Shown piece by piece: positions 24,341-32,222 of a DNA stretch of 55,541 nucleotides. A model generated the notes under the pieces. The model was given only the letters and a program-made list of their open reading frames with translations, ran no database searches and had not been told where the DNA came from. The DNA is from an uncultured Pseudoflavonifractor sp. Its GTDB lineage: Bacteria; Bacillota; Clostridia; Oscillospirales; Oscillospiraceae. The DNA is taken from the NCBI GenBank assembly GCA_947651395.1, contig CANSYW010000013.1:1-55541 (forward strand). Direction: 5' to 3'. The position numbers and the translations under genes were made by a program. The number at the start of each line of letters is the position of its first letter. Position 1 is the stretch's first letter.

Positions 24341-26059
24341 ATGCTGAAAAGTCAACATCTGCGCACCCTCTCTCCTGAGATCGATCCCCTTCGGGTGGGC
24401 ATGGGATGGACTGTGGCGGATCTGTCCAGGCCCCAGGTCATGGTGGAGAGCACCTTCGGCGACAGCCACCCGGGCTCGGCCCATCTGTTGACGCTCACTG
24501 ACGCCGCGGCGGCGGGGGTGGCCCAGGCCGGCGGCAAGGCCGCCCGATACTTCGCCACCGACATCTGCGACGGGATGGCCCAGGGCCACGACGGCATCAA
24601 CTTCTCTCTGGCCTCCCGCTCCACCATCTGTGACCTCATTGAGATCCACGCCTCCGCCACCCCCTTTGACGCCGCGGTGTTTCTGGCCAGCTGTGACAAG
24701 TCGGTGCCCGCCCAGCTCATGGCCATGGGGCGGCTGGATCTGCCGGCGGTGTTCGTCCCCGGCGGGGTGATGGCCCCCGGCCCCGACTGCCTCACCCTGG
24801 AGCAGATCGGCACCTATTCCGCCATGTTCCAGCGCCGGGAGATCAGCCAGGCGGAGTTTGAAGGCTATCAGCATACCGCCTGCCCCTCCTGTGGGGCCTG
24901 CTCCTTCATGGGCACCGCCTGCACCATGCAGGTCATGGCCGAGGCTCTGGGGCTTGCCCTGCCCGGTTCCGCCCTTCTCCCCGCCGTGGGCGACGACCTC
25001 AAAGACACGGCCCGCCGGGCGGGGGCGGCGGCCCTGGCATTGAGTCAGCAGGGACTCACCGCCCGGAAGATCGTCACCATGAGATCCTTTGAAAACGCCC
25101 TGATGGTCCACGCCGCCATCTCCGGCTCCTCCAACGCCCTGCTCCACCTGCCCGCCATAGCCCACGAGTTCGGGCTCCGGCTGGACGGCGATCTCTTCGA
25201 CCGGCTCCACCGGGGGGCCCATTATCTTGCGGATATCCGCCCGGCGGGAAGATGGCCGGCGGAGTATCTCCACCGGGTGGGCGGCATCCCCGCCGTGATG
25301 GAGGAGCTGCGCCCCATCCTCCATCTGGATGTGCTCACCGTCACCGGAAAGACCCTGGGCGAAAACCTGGATGAGCTGAAAAAAACCGGCTGGTACGACC
25401 GCTGTCCCGCCCTGCTGGCCCAGGTGGGCCGTGAAAAGAACGACATTCTCCGCCCCTACGCCGATCCCATCGGCTCCGACGGGGCCATCGCCATCCTCCG
25501 GGGCAACCTGGCGCCCGACGGGGCGGAGGTCAAGCACACGGCAGTGCCCAAAGAGATGTTCCGGGCCACCCTCAACGCCCGGCCCTTTGACAGCGAGGAG
25601 GAGGCCATCGACGCCATCCTCCACAAGCGTATCCACCCCGGCGACGCGGTATTTATCCGCTACGAGGGCCCCAGGGGCAGCGGCATGCCCGAGATGTTCT
25701 ACACCGGAGAGGCCATCTCCTCCGACCCGGAGCTCTCCGCCTCCATCGCCCTCATCACCGACGGGCGCTTCTCCGGCGCCTCCCGGGGCCCCGTCATCGG
25801 CCACGTCTCCCCCGAGGCCGCTGAGGGCGGCCCCATCGCCCTGGTGGAGGAGGGAGACCTCATCGAGCTGGATATCCCGGGCCGCAGGCTGGCCATTGTG
25901 GGCGTGAAGGGCAAACAGAAGAGCGAGGCCGAGATGGCGGAGCTCCTGGCGGCCCGGAAGGCCCGGTGGACGCCCCGCGTCCCCAAATATACCTCCGGCG
26001 TACTGGGCCGCTTCACCCGCTCCGCCGCCTCCCCCATGGCGGGGGCCTATCTGCCATAA
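24341..26059 (+). CDS. IlvD/Edd family dehydratase
   Basis: 572 residues, an iron-sulfur dehydratase that removes water from 2,3-dihydroxy acids or sugar acids. Candidate cluster ligands are Cys76 (DICDGMAQGHDG), Cys118 (SCDKSVP) and Cys187 within PSCGACSFMGTA (182-193). Near the C terminus are GSGMPEMF and LITDGRFSGASRGP, the family's active-site signature with its conserved Ser. No isoleucine/valine genes lie nearby, and the N-terminal half differs from classical IlvD. A sugar-acid dehydratase is therefore as likely as dihydroxy-acid dehydratase. AAGGAAGG precedes the ATG. It is a single-gene unit with its own promoter and terminator. Confidence 0.88.
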   Translation: MLKSQHLRTLSPEIDPLRVGMGWTVADLSRPQVMVESTFGDSHPGSAHLLTLTDAAAAGVAQAGGKAARYFATDICDGMAQGHDGINFSLASRSTICDLIEIHASATPFDAAVFLASCDKSVPAQLMAMGRLDLPAVFVPGGVMAPGPDCLTLEQIGTYSAMFQRREISQAEFEGYQHTACPSCGACSFMGTACTMQVMAEALGLALPGSALLPAVGDDLKDTARRAGAAALALSQQGLTARKIVTMRSFENALMVHAAISGSSNALLHLPAIAHEFGLRLDGDLFDRLHRGAHYLADIRPAGRWPAEYLHRVGGIPAVMEELRPILHLDVLTVTGKTLGENLDELKKTGWYDRCPALLAQVGREKNDILRPYADPIGSDGAIAILRGNLAPDGAEVKHTAVPKEMFRATLNARPFDSEEEAIDAILHKRIHPGDAVFIRYEGPRGSGMPEMFYTGEAISSDPELSASIALITDGRFSGASRGPVIGHVSPEAAEGGPIALVEEGDLIELDIPGRRLAIVGVKGKQKSEAEMAELLAARKARWTPRVPKYTSGVLGRFTRSAASPMAGAYLP

Positions 26060-26139
26060 GCCATGTCCCGACGCATACCGCCGGCTGAAAACGACCCGGG
26101 CGGAGGCCGTGACATGACTGCCAAACAGGGAATAAAAAG

Positions 26140-26172
26140 ATCTCCGTCCCATACGGGACGGAGATTTTTTTA
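26140..26172. terminator. Shared terminator after the dehydratase gene
   Basis: ATCTCCGTCCC, loop ATAC, GGGACGGAGAT, then seven T. A-rich sequence on the other side lets it serve the convergent small gene, whose stop lies inside it. Confidence 0.9.
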
Positions 26173-26403
26173 TTCTCCGTAGTAGCGCAGCAGATCCTCC
26201 ATGAGCAGGCTGCCCACAGTGGCGCAGCCAAAGCTTATCAGAGCGGCAAACTGAAACACCTCGGCGCAGTCGTAAAGCCAGAGGCTTTCCACGGCCCCCT
26301 GCCCCGCCCGGAGCAGCAGCGCCGCCGTCCCCGCCAGCAGCACAGCGCACAGAACGAGTCCACGCGAGAGAACAAACCGGGACAATTTTCGGTATGTATT
26401 CAT
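26170..26403 (-). CDS. Small two-helix membrane protein
   Basis: 77 residues with two predicted membrane segments (about 14-32, LVLCAVLLAGTAALLL; about 47-66, FQFAALISFGCATVGSLL) and a short basic N terminus, so probably both ends are cytosolic. GGAAGGATG lies just before the ATG. No family recognised. Its stop overlaps the T-run of the dehydratase terminator, so the two convergent genes are packed as closely as possible. Confidence 0.65.
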   Translation of the reverse strand: MNTYRKLSRFVLSRGLVLCAVLLAGTAALLLRAGQGAVESLWLYDCAEVFQFAALISFGCATVGSLLMEDLLRYYGE

Positions 26404-26655
26404 TTTTCATCCTTCCATTCATCCTGATTCCTGCTCATAGTGTATCAAACCCGTTTATTCTTCGCAATGGCAAGAATTTTCCAACAAACCTCCTCCTGAT
26501 TCGACGCCTTTTCCGCTTTCGGTTGACCGATAAAACGGGACAGGAGACATAACCCGGGCTCCATGTCATTTCCCGTCGAAGTATTTTTCTATACATTTTT
26601 TGGAAAACACAATATAATGTGTATATTCCAATAAAACGCAGGAGGATACCACAAA

Positions 26656-26928
26656 ATGAGGGAGTTAAAATTGGATGTATACTCGTTGTATCCAGGTTTG
26701 ACAGACCTGGGCCCCTACGACTACGCCATTCTGGTCGACGAGGTGGCCGCGGGAGGCTTTTTGTGTGAAAGCTATGGAGTGCGGATCACCTCCCGCGCCA
26801 GCGGAGAGCACTCGGAGGTGGCTAACGTTACCATCAGCGCTTCCCGCATTGACGAGTTAATGGATCTCCTGGTTCGCAACCAGGTCAGCCCCATCCATCT
26901 GCAGGACGTAGTGGCCGACTGGTTGTAA
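26656..26928 (+). CDS. DUF6514-like small protein
   Basis: 90 residues, soluble and mainly beta with a C-terminal helix. The pattern YGVRITSRASGEHSE, then VTISASRIDELMDLLVRNQV and SPIHLQDVVADWL, fits from memory the clostridial DUF6514 family, whose function is unknown. AGGAGG lies 8 nt before the ATG. An AT-rich region with TATAAT-like sequence about 45 nt upstream may be its promoter. A strong terminator follows. Confidence 0.72.
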   Translation: MRELKLDVYSLYPGLTDLGPYDYAILVDEVAAGGFLCESYGVRITSRASGEHSEVANVTISASRIDELMDLLVRNQVSPIHLQDVVADWL

Positions 26929-26939
26929 GTATTACATAG

Positions 26940-26977
26940 AGTGGGAGCGGCGAGAGATCTCGCCGCCCCCACTTTTT
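26940..26977 (+). terminator. Terminator after the DUF6514-like gene
   Basis: GTGGGAGCGGCGAGA, loop GATC, TCGCCGCCCCCAC, six T. The stem has one unpaired base. Confidence 0.85.
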
Positions 26978-26981
26978 TCCT

Positions 26982-28019
26982 TTACCCCAGCAGCCCTTCC
27001 CAGTATTCCGCCGCAGCCTCCCAGGCCAGGGTATTTTCTTCAGTCTGGGCCCTGGGCACATAGCCCTGTTCCCGCAAAAACCGACCTGTCCAGGCGGAAA
27101 ATATCTTTGCCCCGTCCTGGTTGAGATGGCCGCCGTCATACAGGTGCTTCGACACGTCCAGCCCCATCTCCTCAAAGCCGTTGCGCCAGTCGAAAACGCG
27201 CACGCCCTCATTTTCCGTCAGCCGTTCCTCCAACCGGTCATAGACCGGCTGAGGATATTGGCTGTACGTGGGATTGACGGTGACGATCAGGTCGATCCCC
27301 TTCTCCCTGCACAGCGCCGCGATCCGGTCAAAGTCCTTCATGTTCTCCTCCAGGATCTCCTCCGACTGGCTCAATTCATTGAGAAAGGGCTCCTGAGACC
27401 ACTCCAGGGCGGGAAAGACCTCGTCCACGGCGGTGTGTCCCTTCAGATGATCCGCCCCGGCAGGGACGAGCTTCTCAAAGTCTGCCTCCGTCAGCTCCTT
27501 CCAGCGGTCATGGTAGATATAGAGGTCGAAGAACAGGCTCACCCGCTTCTCCGGCTCGGCGGCGGTGAAAATAGCTCCCAGCCGGTTGAACCCCCAGGGC
27601 ATCCGCTCCACATTGGTCTGTGTGTAGTTCCGGTAGCGATCAAAAAAGAGGGAACTGGCCTCCATCACCACCACCGAGGGGGATTGGGTCCTCAGGGCCT
27701 CCTTCAGATACCAGTAGGTAAGGGCGGGCGTCTGCTCGCTGCCCCCCATCACGTAGCCGGTCAGACCGCTCTCGGCGTACATCATGGCGGGATTCCAGTC
27801 ACAATAGGCGTAGGAGGAGCCCAGAAAGAGCACGTCGATGGAATTTTTCGGCTCTGCCAGGTACTGCTCCCAGGTGGAGCCATAATTGATATGGACAGGC
27901 CGGAATACCCTCCCCGTCAAATGGAGCAGTATCGCGGCGGCGAGGACAAACATCAGCCCCCAGAGGGCCTCCCGCCTCCCGGTCTTCCGCCCGGATTTCT
28001 CTGTGTTTTTTTCGGACAA
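26982..28019 (-). CDS. SGNH/DltD-AlgX-like acetyltransferase partner protein
   Basis: 345 residues from a TTG start with GAGGAGG 8 nt upstream; the longer frame (28124) lies within the upstream gene. One N-terminal membrane anchor (about 20-36) is followed by an extracellular domain. The catalytic Ser is predicted in IDVLFLGSSYAYCDWNP (61-77) and the Asp/His pair in YDGGHLNQDGAKIF near the C terminus, the layout of the SGNH-fold DltD/AlgX/AlgJ group. It would transfer acyl groups, delivered across the membrane by the adjacent MBOAT protein, to a cell-surface polymer. The spacing to that gene is 13 nt. Confidence 0.82.
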   Translation of the reverse strand: MSEKNTEKSGRKTGRREALWGLMFVLAAAILLHLTGRVFRPVHINYGSTWEQYLAEPKNSIDVLFLGSSYAYCDWNPAMMYAESGLTGYVMGGSEQTPALTYWYLKEALRTQSPSVVVMEASSLFFDRYRNYTQTNVERMPWGFNRLGAIFTAAEPEKRVSLFFDLYIYHDRWKELTEADFEKLVPAGADHLKGHTAVDEVFPALEWSQEPFLNELSQSEEILEENMKDFDRIAALCREKGIDLIVTVNPTYSQYPQPVYDRLEERLTENEGVRVFDWRNGFEEMGLDVSKHLYDGGHLNQDGAKIFSAWTGRFLREQGYVPRAQTEENTLAWEAAAEYWEGLLG

Positions 28020-28032
28020 GGCCCTCACCTCC

Positions 28033-29481
28033 TCAGAATTGACCGTAAATAAAGTCCTGGGCGTTGTAGCCGCTGCCGTAGCTACCGAAAATGACGATGA
28101 CCAGCAGCAGACCCAGACAGACACACCACCGAACCCACCTGGGGGCCTCCAGCACCCGCCGGGTCACATCAAAGCGCTGGCTCATGGCGTCCACCGCCGC
28201 CAGCATCACGAGGGCCGCCCCGGCCACCCGCCACTCCAACACGTCCATGCCCATGGCCGCCAGCCCTCCGGCGTCCCAGAGCACCGGCTTAGCCATGTTC
28301 CGCAGCACCGCCAGAGCCCCGGAGACCGATCCGGCCTCAAAAAATACCCAAGCGATGGTGGATAGGCCAAAGACCCAGGCCATCTGCCAGAGGGCAGTGA
28401 CCTTGCTGTCCGGCCTCAGCCGGACAGCCTCCCGGAGCGTACTCCGGGGCTTCTCCGTCAGACTTCCCGCCACCTGGTAGAGCCCGTTGAGCAGACCCCA
28501 CACCAAAAAGCTGAGGGCCGCCCCATGCCACAGGCCGCTGACGGCAAAAACGATGAGCAGATTGAGATACTTCCGTCCCGTGCCCCGGCGGCTGCCGCCC
28601 AAGGGGATATAGAGATAGTCCCGAAACCAGGAGGACAGGGAGATGTGCCACCGCCGCCAGAACTCCGCGATGGAGCGGGAGAAGTAGGGAGTGCGGAAAT
28701 TTTCCGTCAGGGCAAAGCCCATGACCCTGGCCGAGCCCACCGCCATATCGGAATAGGCGGAAAAGTCACAGTAGATCTGCACGGAGAAGGCACAGGCCGC
28801 CAAGAGCACCTGAAGGGCCCCAAACCGCTCCGGAGCGGCGAAGACCGTATCCACCGCCACCGCCAGCCGGTCGGCCAGCAGCAGCTTTTTGAAGGCGCCC
28901 CAGAGGAAGCGGAGAAAGCCCTCCTTTAAGTTTACATAATTAAAATTATGTAAACTATCAAACTGGAGCAGCAGCTCCGGGCCCCGGCCAATGGGGCCGG
29001 AGAGGAGACTGGGGAAAAAGGACAGGAACAGAGCGCATTTGAGAAAGCTCCGCTCCGCCGGGCATTTTCCCCGGTGCACGTCGATGAGATAGCCCATGGC
29101 GGTAAAGAAATAGAAGGAGATGCCCGCCGGAAGCAGGAGCTCCGGCACCGCCGGGCTCCAGTCCAGGCCCAGGGCCCCCAGGGCCCCGGTCACCAGGGAG
29201 AGACCGAACCTCAGATATTTGAATACCACCAGTGCGCCGATAAAGAGGCACAAAGCGCAGATCAGCAGCGCTTTGCCTCCCCCCCTCTCCAGCCCCAGGG
29301 CGACAGTCCAGGTCACCGCCACGGTGGCGAGCAGAAACAGGAAGTATTGGGGTCCCGCGCACAGGTAGAAAAACCAGCTGCATGCCAGCAGCCAGAGGTT
29401 CCGGGTCTTGTGGGGCAACAGAAAATAGCCCAGGACACACGCCGGGAAAAAGAGAAAATAGGACAGGGTCAAAAAGCCCAC
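28033..29481 (-). CDS. MBOAT family O-acyltransferase (AlgI/DltB-like)
   Basis: 482 residues from GTG 29481, with AAGGAGG 7 nt upstream and about 30 nt downstream of the predicted transcription start. About ten or more membrane helices. Landmarks are SFYFFTAMGYLIDVHRGK, FFPSLLSGPIGRGPELL, VQIYCDFSAYSDMAVGSARV, EFWRRWHISLSSWFRDYLY and GLWHGAALSF, whose His is the family's catalytic residue. With the SGNH gene downstream it forms a two-gene surface-polymer O-acetylation unit. A 28-nt AT-rich palindrome with rare codons lies inside the gene (28929-28956). Confidence 0.9.
   Translation of the reverse strand: MGFLTLSYFLFFPACVLGYFLLPHKTRNLWLLACSWFFYLCAGPQYFLFLLATVAVTWTVALGLERGGGKALLICALCLFIGALVVFKYLRFGLSLVTGALGALGLDWSPAVPELLLPAGISFYFFTAMGYLIDVHRGKCPAERSFLKCALFLSFFPSLLSGPIGRGPELLLQFDSLHNFNYVNLKEGFLRFLWGAFKKLLLADRLAVAVDTVFAAPERFGALQVLLAACAFSVQIYCDFSAYSDMAVGSARVMGFALTENFRTPYFSRSIAEFWRRWHISLSSWFRDYLYIPLGGSRRGTGRKYLNLLIVFAVSGLWHGAALSFLVWGLLNGLYQVAGSLTEKPRSTLREAVRLRPDSKVTALWQMAWVFGLSTIAWVFFEAGSVSGALAVLRNMAKPVLWDAGGLAAMGMDVLEWRVAGAALVMLAAVDAMSQRFDVTRRVLEAPRWVRWCVCLGLLLVIVIFGSYGSGYNAQDFIYGQF
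28929..28956. repeat. AT-rich perfect palindrome inside the MBOAT gene
   Basis: AGTTTACATAAT, loop TAAA, ATTATGTAAACT: a 12-bp perfect stem. It encodes a normal part of the protein (around HNFNYVN) but with AT-rich codons, including two TTA Leu codons nearby, in an otherwise GC-rich gene. Confidence 0.85.
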
Positions 29482-29518
29482 GGGCCCGCCTCCTTCCGTC
29501 AGTATTCCATGTTTTCCT

Positions 29519-29547
29519 ATTTTACTTGATTCCCGCTCTCCTGTCAA
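29519..29547 (-). promoter_or_regulatory. Promoter of the MBOAT-SGNH operon
   Basis: Minus strand perfect -35 TTGACA (29542-29547), 17-nt spacer, -10 TAAAAT (29519-29524). Confidence 0.8.
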
Positions 29548-29566
29548 ACCGCCCCCTCCGCCCCGC

Positions 29567-29595
29567 TTGCCTCCCCCGTGCCAATATGCTATACT
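29567..29595 (+). promoter_or_regulatory. Promoter of miaA
   Basis: -35 TTGCCT (29567-29572), 17-nt spacer, -10 TATACT (29590-29595). Back-to-back with the MBOAT promoter. Confidence 0.7.
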
Positions 29596-29629
29596 GTCCT
29601 GAGAAAACGCTTTTCAAGGAGGATGCCCC

Positions 29630-30529
29630 ATGTCCCTTCCCAAGCTCGTCGTCATTTTAGGCCCCACCGCCTGCGGAAAGAGCGGACTGGGCGTGGAGCT
29701 GGCCAAACAATATAATGGCGAGATCGTCTCCGCCGACTCCCGGCAGGTCTACCGGGGGCTGGATCTGGGCACCGGAAAGATCACTCCGGAGGAAATGGAG
29801 GGGGTGCCCCACCATCTGCTGGATGTGGCCGAGCCGGGCGAGCAGTACTCGGTGGCCCGGTTCCAAGAGGAGGCCTACGGGGCCATTGACGATATTCTCT
29901 CCCGGGGCCGCCTCCCCTTCCTGGTAGGTGGCACCGGCCTCTATCTCCGGGCCGTCAGCGAGGGCTATGTCTTTCATGAGGCCCCCCCTGACCCGACCCT
30001 GCGCGGCGCGCTGGAGGCGCTGCCCACCCAGGCCCTCCGGGATCGCCTCACCGCCGCCGGGGTGGAGCTGGACGAGGACTGCTTCAATAACCGCCCCCGC
30101 CTGGTACGGCTCATTGAGAAGCTGGAAAACGGCGAAGATCCCCACGCCGAGGCGGAGCGAAAGCCCCGCTACGATGTACTCACCCTGGGGGTCTCCTACC
30201 CCCGGGAAACGGTGTGCCAACGCATCGACCGGCGGCTATGGGCCCGGATCGACGCGGGCATGCTGGAGGAGGTGGCCACCCTTCGCTCCCAGGGGGTCTC
30301 CGACGACTTTCTGGAGGGCCTGGGACTGGAATACCGCTACATCCTCCACTACCTCACCGGGGAGCTGTCCTCTGTGGAGGCCCTGGCCGACGAGCTGGGC
30401 CGGGCCATCAAACGCTTCGCCAAACGGCAGGTGAGCTGGTTCAAAAAGGACAAAGACGTCCACTGGCTGGATATGGAGGGCGACCCCATCGCCCAGGCCC
30501 GCATCCTTTTGGACGCCTTTCTGGCGTAA
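29630..30529 (+). CDS. miaA: tRNA dimethylallyltransferase
   Basis: 299 residues. It transfers a dimethylallyl group to N6 of A37 in tRNAs reading codons that begin with U. P-loop GPTACGKS (11-18), catalytic Asp in SADSRQVYRGLDLGTGK, substrate motif FLVGGTGLYLRA and the tRNA-binding C-terminal FAKRQVSWFKKD are all present. Length is normal. AAGGAGG lies before the ATG. It is followed after 80 nt by the rubrerythrin gene without a clear terminator, so read-through is possible. Confidence 0.96.
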   Translation: MSLPKLVVILGPTACGKSGLGVELAKQYNGEIVSADSRQVYRGLDLGTGKITPEEMEGVPHHLLDVAEPGEQYSVARFQEEAYGAIDDILSRGRLPFLVGGTGLYLRAVSEGYVFHEAPPDPTLRGALEALPTQALRDRLTAAGVELDEDCFNNRPRLVRLIEKLENGEDPHAEAERKPRYDVLTLGVSYPRETVCQRIDRRLWARIDAGMLEEVATLRSQGVSDDFLEGLGLEYRYILHYLTGELSSVEALADELGRAIKRFAKRQVSWFKKDKDVHWLDMEGDPIAQARILLDAFLA

Positions 30530-30608
30530 GACGGCCCGCAGAGCGGCAGTGGAATAAAACGCCATGAAACGGACATGCTGATACCATCTACACAAAGGGG
30601 GTATCACC

Positions 30609-31211
30609 ATGTCCGTTTCCTTTGAAAAGAGCGAGACCAAACGCAACCTTCTCCGGGCCTTCGCCGGAGAGAGCCAGGCCCGCAACCGCTATACCTTCTC
30701 CGCCGGCCTCGCCAAGAAAAACGGCCTCTACGTGGTGGAGGCTGTGTTCCGCTTCACCGCCGACCAGGAGACCGCCCACGCCCGGGCCTTCTACGACTAC
30801 CTGGAAAAGTGCTCCGGAGAGAACATCGCCATTGACGGTTCTTATCCCATCGACCTCTACTCCACTGTACTGGAGCACCTCCGGGCCGCCCAGCACAACG
30901 AGTATCAGGAGTATGAGCACGACTATATGGCCTTTGCCCACATGGCCAAGGACGAGGGGTTCCCGGAGATCAGCCACCTCTTCTCCAACGTGGCCCGCAT
31001 TGAAAAGGTGCACGGCGACCGCTTCGGCCAGTTCGCCGATCTCTTGGAGCAGGGCAAGCTCTTTGTCAACGAGAGCGAATGTGAGTGGATGTGCCTCAAC
31101 TGCGGCTATGTAGTCACCGCCCAGCGTCCCCCGGAGTACTGCTGGGTGTGCAAGCACGACCAGGGGTATTTCGTCAGGGTGGAGATGGTACCCTTTCAGA
31201 TGAAGAAGTGA
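30609..31211 (+). CDS. Rubrerythrin
   Basis: 200 residues. A non-haem di-iron peroxidase that reduces hydrogen peroxide in the cytosol of anaerobes, with electrons from rubredoxin. The four-helix domain has the di-iron ligand motifs FAGESQARNRY, ADQETAHA, EHLRAAQHNEYQEYEH and IEKVHGDRF. The C-terminal rubredoxin-like domain has CLNCGY and YCWVCKH, four Cys for one Fe. GGGGG precedes the ATG. Length is typical. It fits an obligate anaerobe with intermittent oxygen exposure. Confidence 0.95.
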   Translation: MSVSFEKSETKRNLLRAFAGESQARNRYTFSAGLAKKNGLYVVEAVFRFTADQETAHARAFYDYLEKCSGENIAIDGSYPIDLYSTVLEHLRAAQHNEYQEYEHDYMAFAHMAKDEGFPEISHLFSNVARIEKVHGDRFGQFADLLEQGKLFVNESECEWMCLNCGYVVTAQRPPEYCWVCKHDQGYFVRVEMVPFQMKK

Positions 31212-31256
31212 ACAACACCCGGCCCTCCCCCACAGGAGGGCCGGGTGTTGTTTTCC
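31212..31256 (+). terminator. Terminator after rubrerythrin
   Basis: AACACCCGGCCCTCC and GGAGGGCCGGGTGTT form a 15-bp stem around CCCACA, followed by GTTTT. Confidence 0.88.
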
Positions 31257-31293
31257 GGTCATATCCGGATTGGGGCATATCCGTATTTTTTCA

Positions 31294-31322
31294 TTGCGAT
31301 TCTCTCCCATTCGTGATAAACT
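31294..31322 (+). promoter_or_regulatory. Possible promoter of the SLH-protein gene
   Basis: -35 TTGCGA (31294-31299), 17-nt spacer, -10 TAAACT (31317-31322), giving an untranslated leader of about 105 nt. Confidence 0.5.
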
Positions 31323-31436
31323 ATCTCTAAGATGAAATGATGTGCTTAAAAAATCAAGTTCCATCCTCTTATCCTCTATGCGCCTATATAAACCAGGCCG
31401 CACTTTGCTGCCGCATAAAGAAAGGGACGATGACCG

Positions 31437-32090
31437 ATGAAAAAGCGCGTGATATCCATTTTGTTGACTTTGGCAATGACCTTGAGCCTGCTCCCCGCCG
31501 CCCTGGCGGAGGAGGCGACCCCAGCCCCGGAGGCCGAAGCTTCGACAGAGGAGACTGTTTCCGAGTTCCCCTTTACCGATGTGGCCTCCAAGGCCTGGTA
31601 TTATAACGCGGTGTCCTATGTGTACAGCCACGGGATCATGAACGGCACCAAGAAAAACCACACCCTCTTCAGCCCTGAGGTGCCTATGAGCCGGGCTATG
31701 CTGATGACCGTGCTGGCCCGGTACGACGGGGTGGACACCTCCGACGGAAACACCTGGTTTGCCAAGGGACAGGGCTGGGCGGTACAAAATAAGATCTCCA
31801 ACGGCGTACTCCCCGAGGAGCCTCTTACCCGGGAGCAGCTGGTCACCATGCTTTGGCGCTACGCGGGCCAGCCCGAGACCGCAGGGAGCCTGGAGGGCTT
31901 CACCGACGCCGACCGGATCAGCCGCTACGCCCAGACCGCCCTCCAGTGGGCGGTGGAGGAGGGGCTCCTCACCGGAAAGAAGGGCGGCCTGCTGGATCCC
32001 AGGGGCACCGCCACCCGGGCGGAGGTGGCCGCCGTGCTCGCCCGCTTCTGCCAGGAGTACGAAGCCCCGGAAGCCAAGCCCGAGGAATAA
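31437..32090 (+). CDS. Secreted SLH-domain protein
   Basis: 217 residues with a signal peptide (MKKRVISILLTLAMTLSLLP, cleavage probably after ALA), an acidic Ala/Glu/Pro linker, and three S-layer-homology-like segments. The first has FTDVASKAWYYNAVSYVYSH, the second FAKGQGWAVQNKISNGVL, the third FTDADRISRYAQTALQWAVE with TRAEVAAVLARFC. SLH domains bind pyruvylated or other secondary wall polymers. No catalytic domain is attached, so it is a short wall-associated protein. AAAGGG lies 11 nt before the ATG; an out-of-frame ATG sits between them. Confidence 0.86.
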   Translation: MKKRVISILLTLAMTLSLLPAALAEEATPAPEAEASTEETVSEFPFTDVASKAWYYNAVSYVYSHGIMNGTKKNHTLFSPEVPMSRAMLMTVLARYDGVDTSDGNTWFAKGQGWAVQNKISNGVLPEEPLTREQLVTMLWRYAGQPETAGSLEGFTDADRISRYAQTALQWAVEEGLLTGKKGGLLDPRGTATRAEVAAVLARFCQEYEAPEAKPEE

Positions 32091-32103
32091 CGGAAAAACC
32101 ACT

Positions 32104-32141
32104 CCACGTCCCAGCCTCCATGAGGCTGGGACGTTTTTTCC
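32104..32141 (+). terminator. Terminator after the SLH-protein gene
   Basis: ACGTCCCAGCCTC, loop CAT, GAGGCTGGGACGT, then six T. Confidence 0.9.
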
Positions 32142-32144
32142 CTC

Positions 32145-32172
32145 TTGAAAGAAATTTCCAACCTGCTATAAT
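32145..32172 (+). promoter_or_regulatory. Promoter of trkA-trkH
   Basis: -35 TTGAAA (32145-32150), 16-nt spacer, perfect -10 TATAAT (32167-32172). Confidence 0.72.
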
Positions 32173-32222
32173 AGACTTTGCTGTAAAAATCGACATCACC
32201 CTCACGCGAAAGGCGGAAGGAT

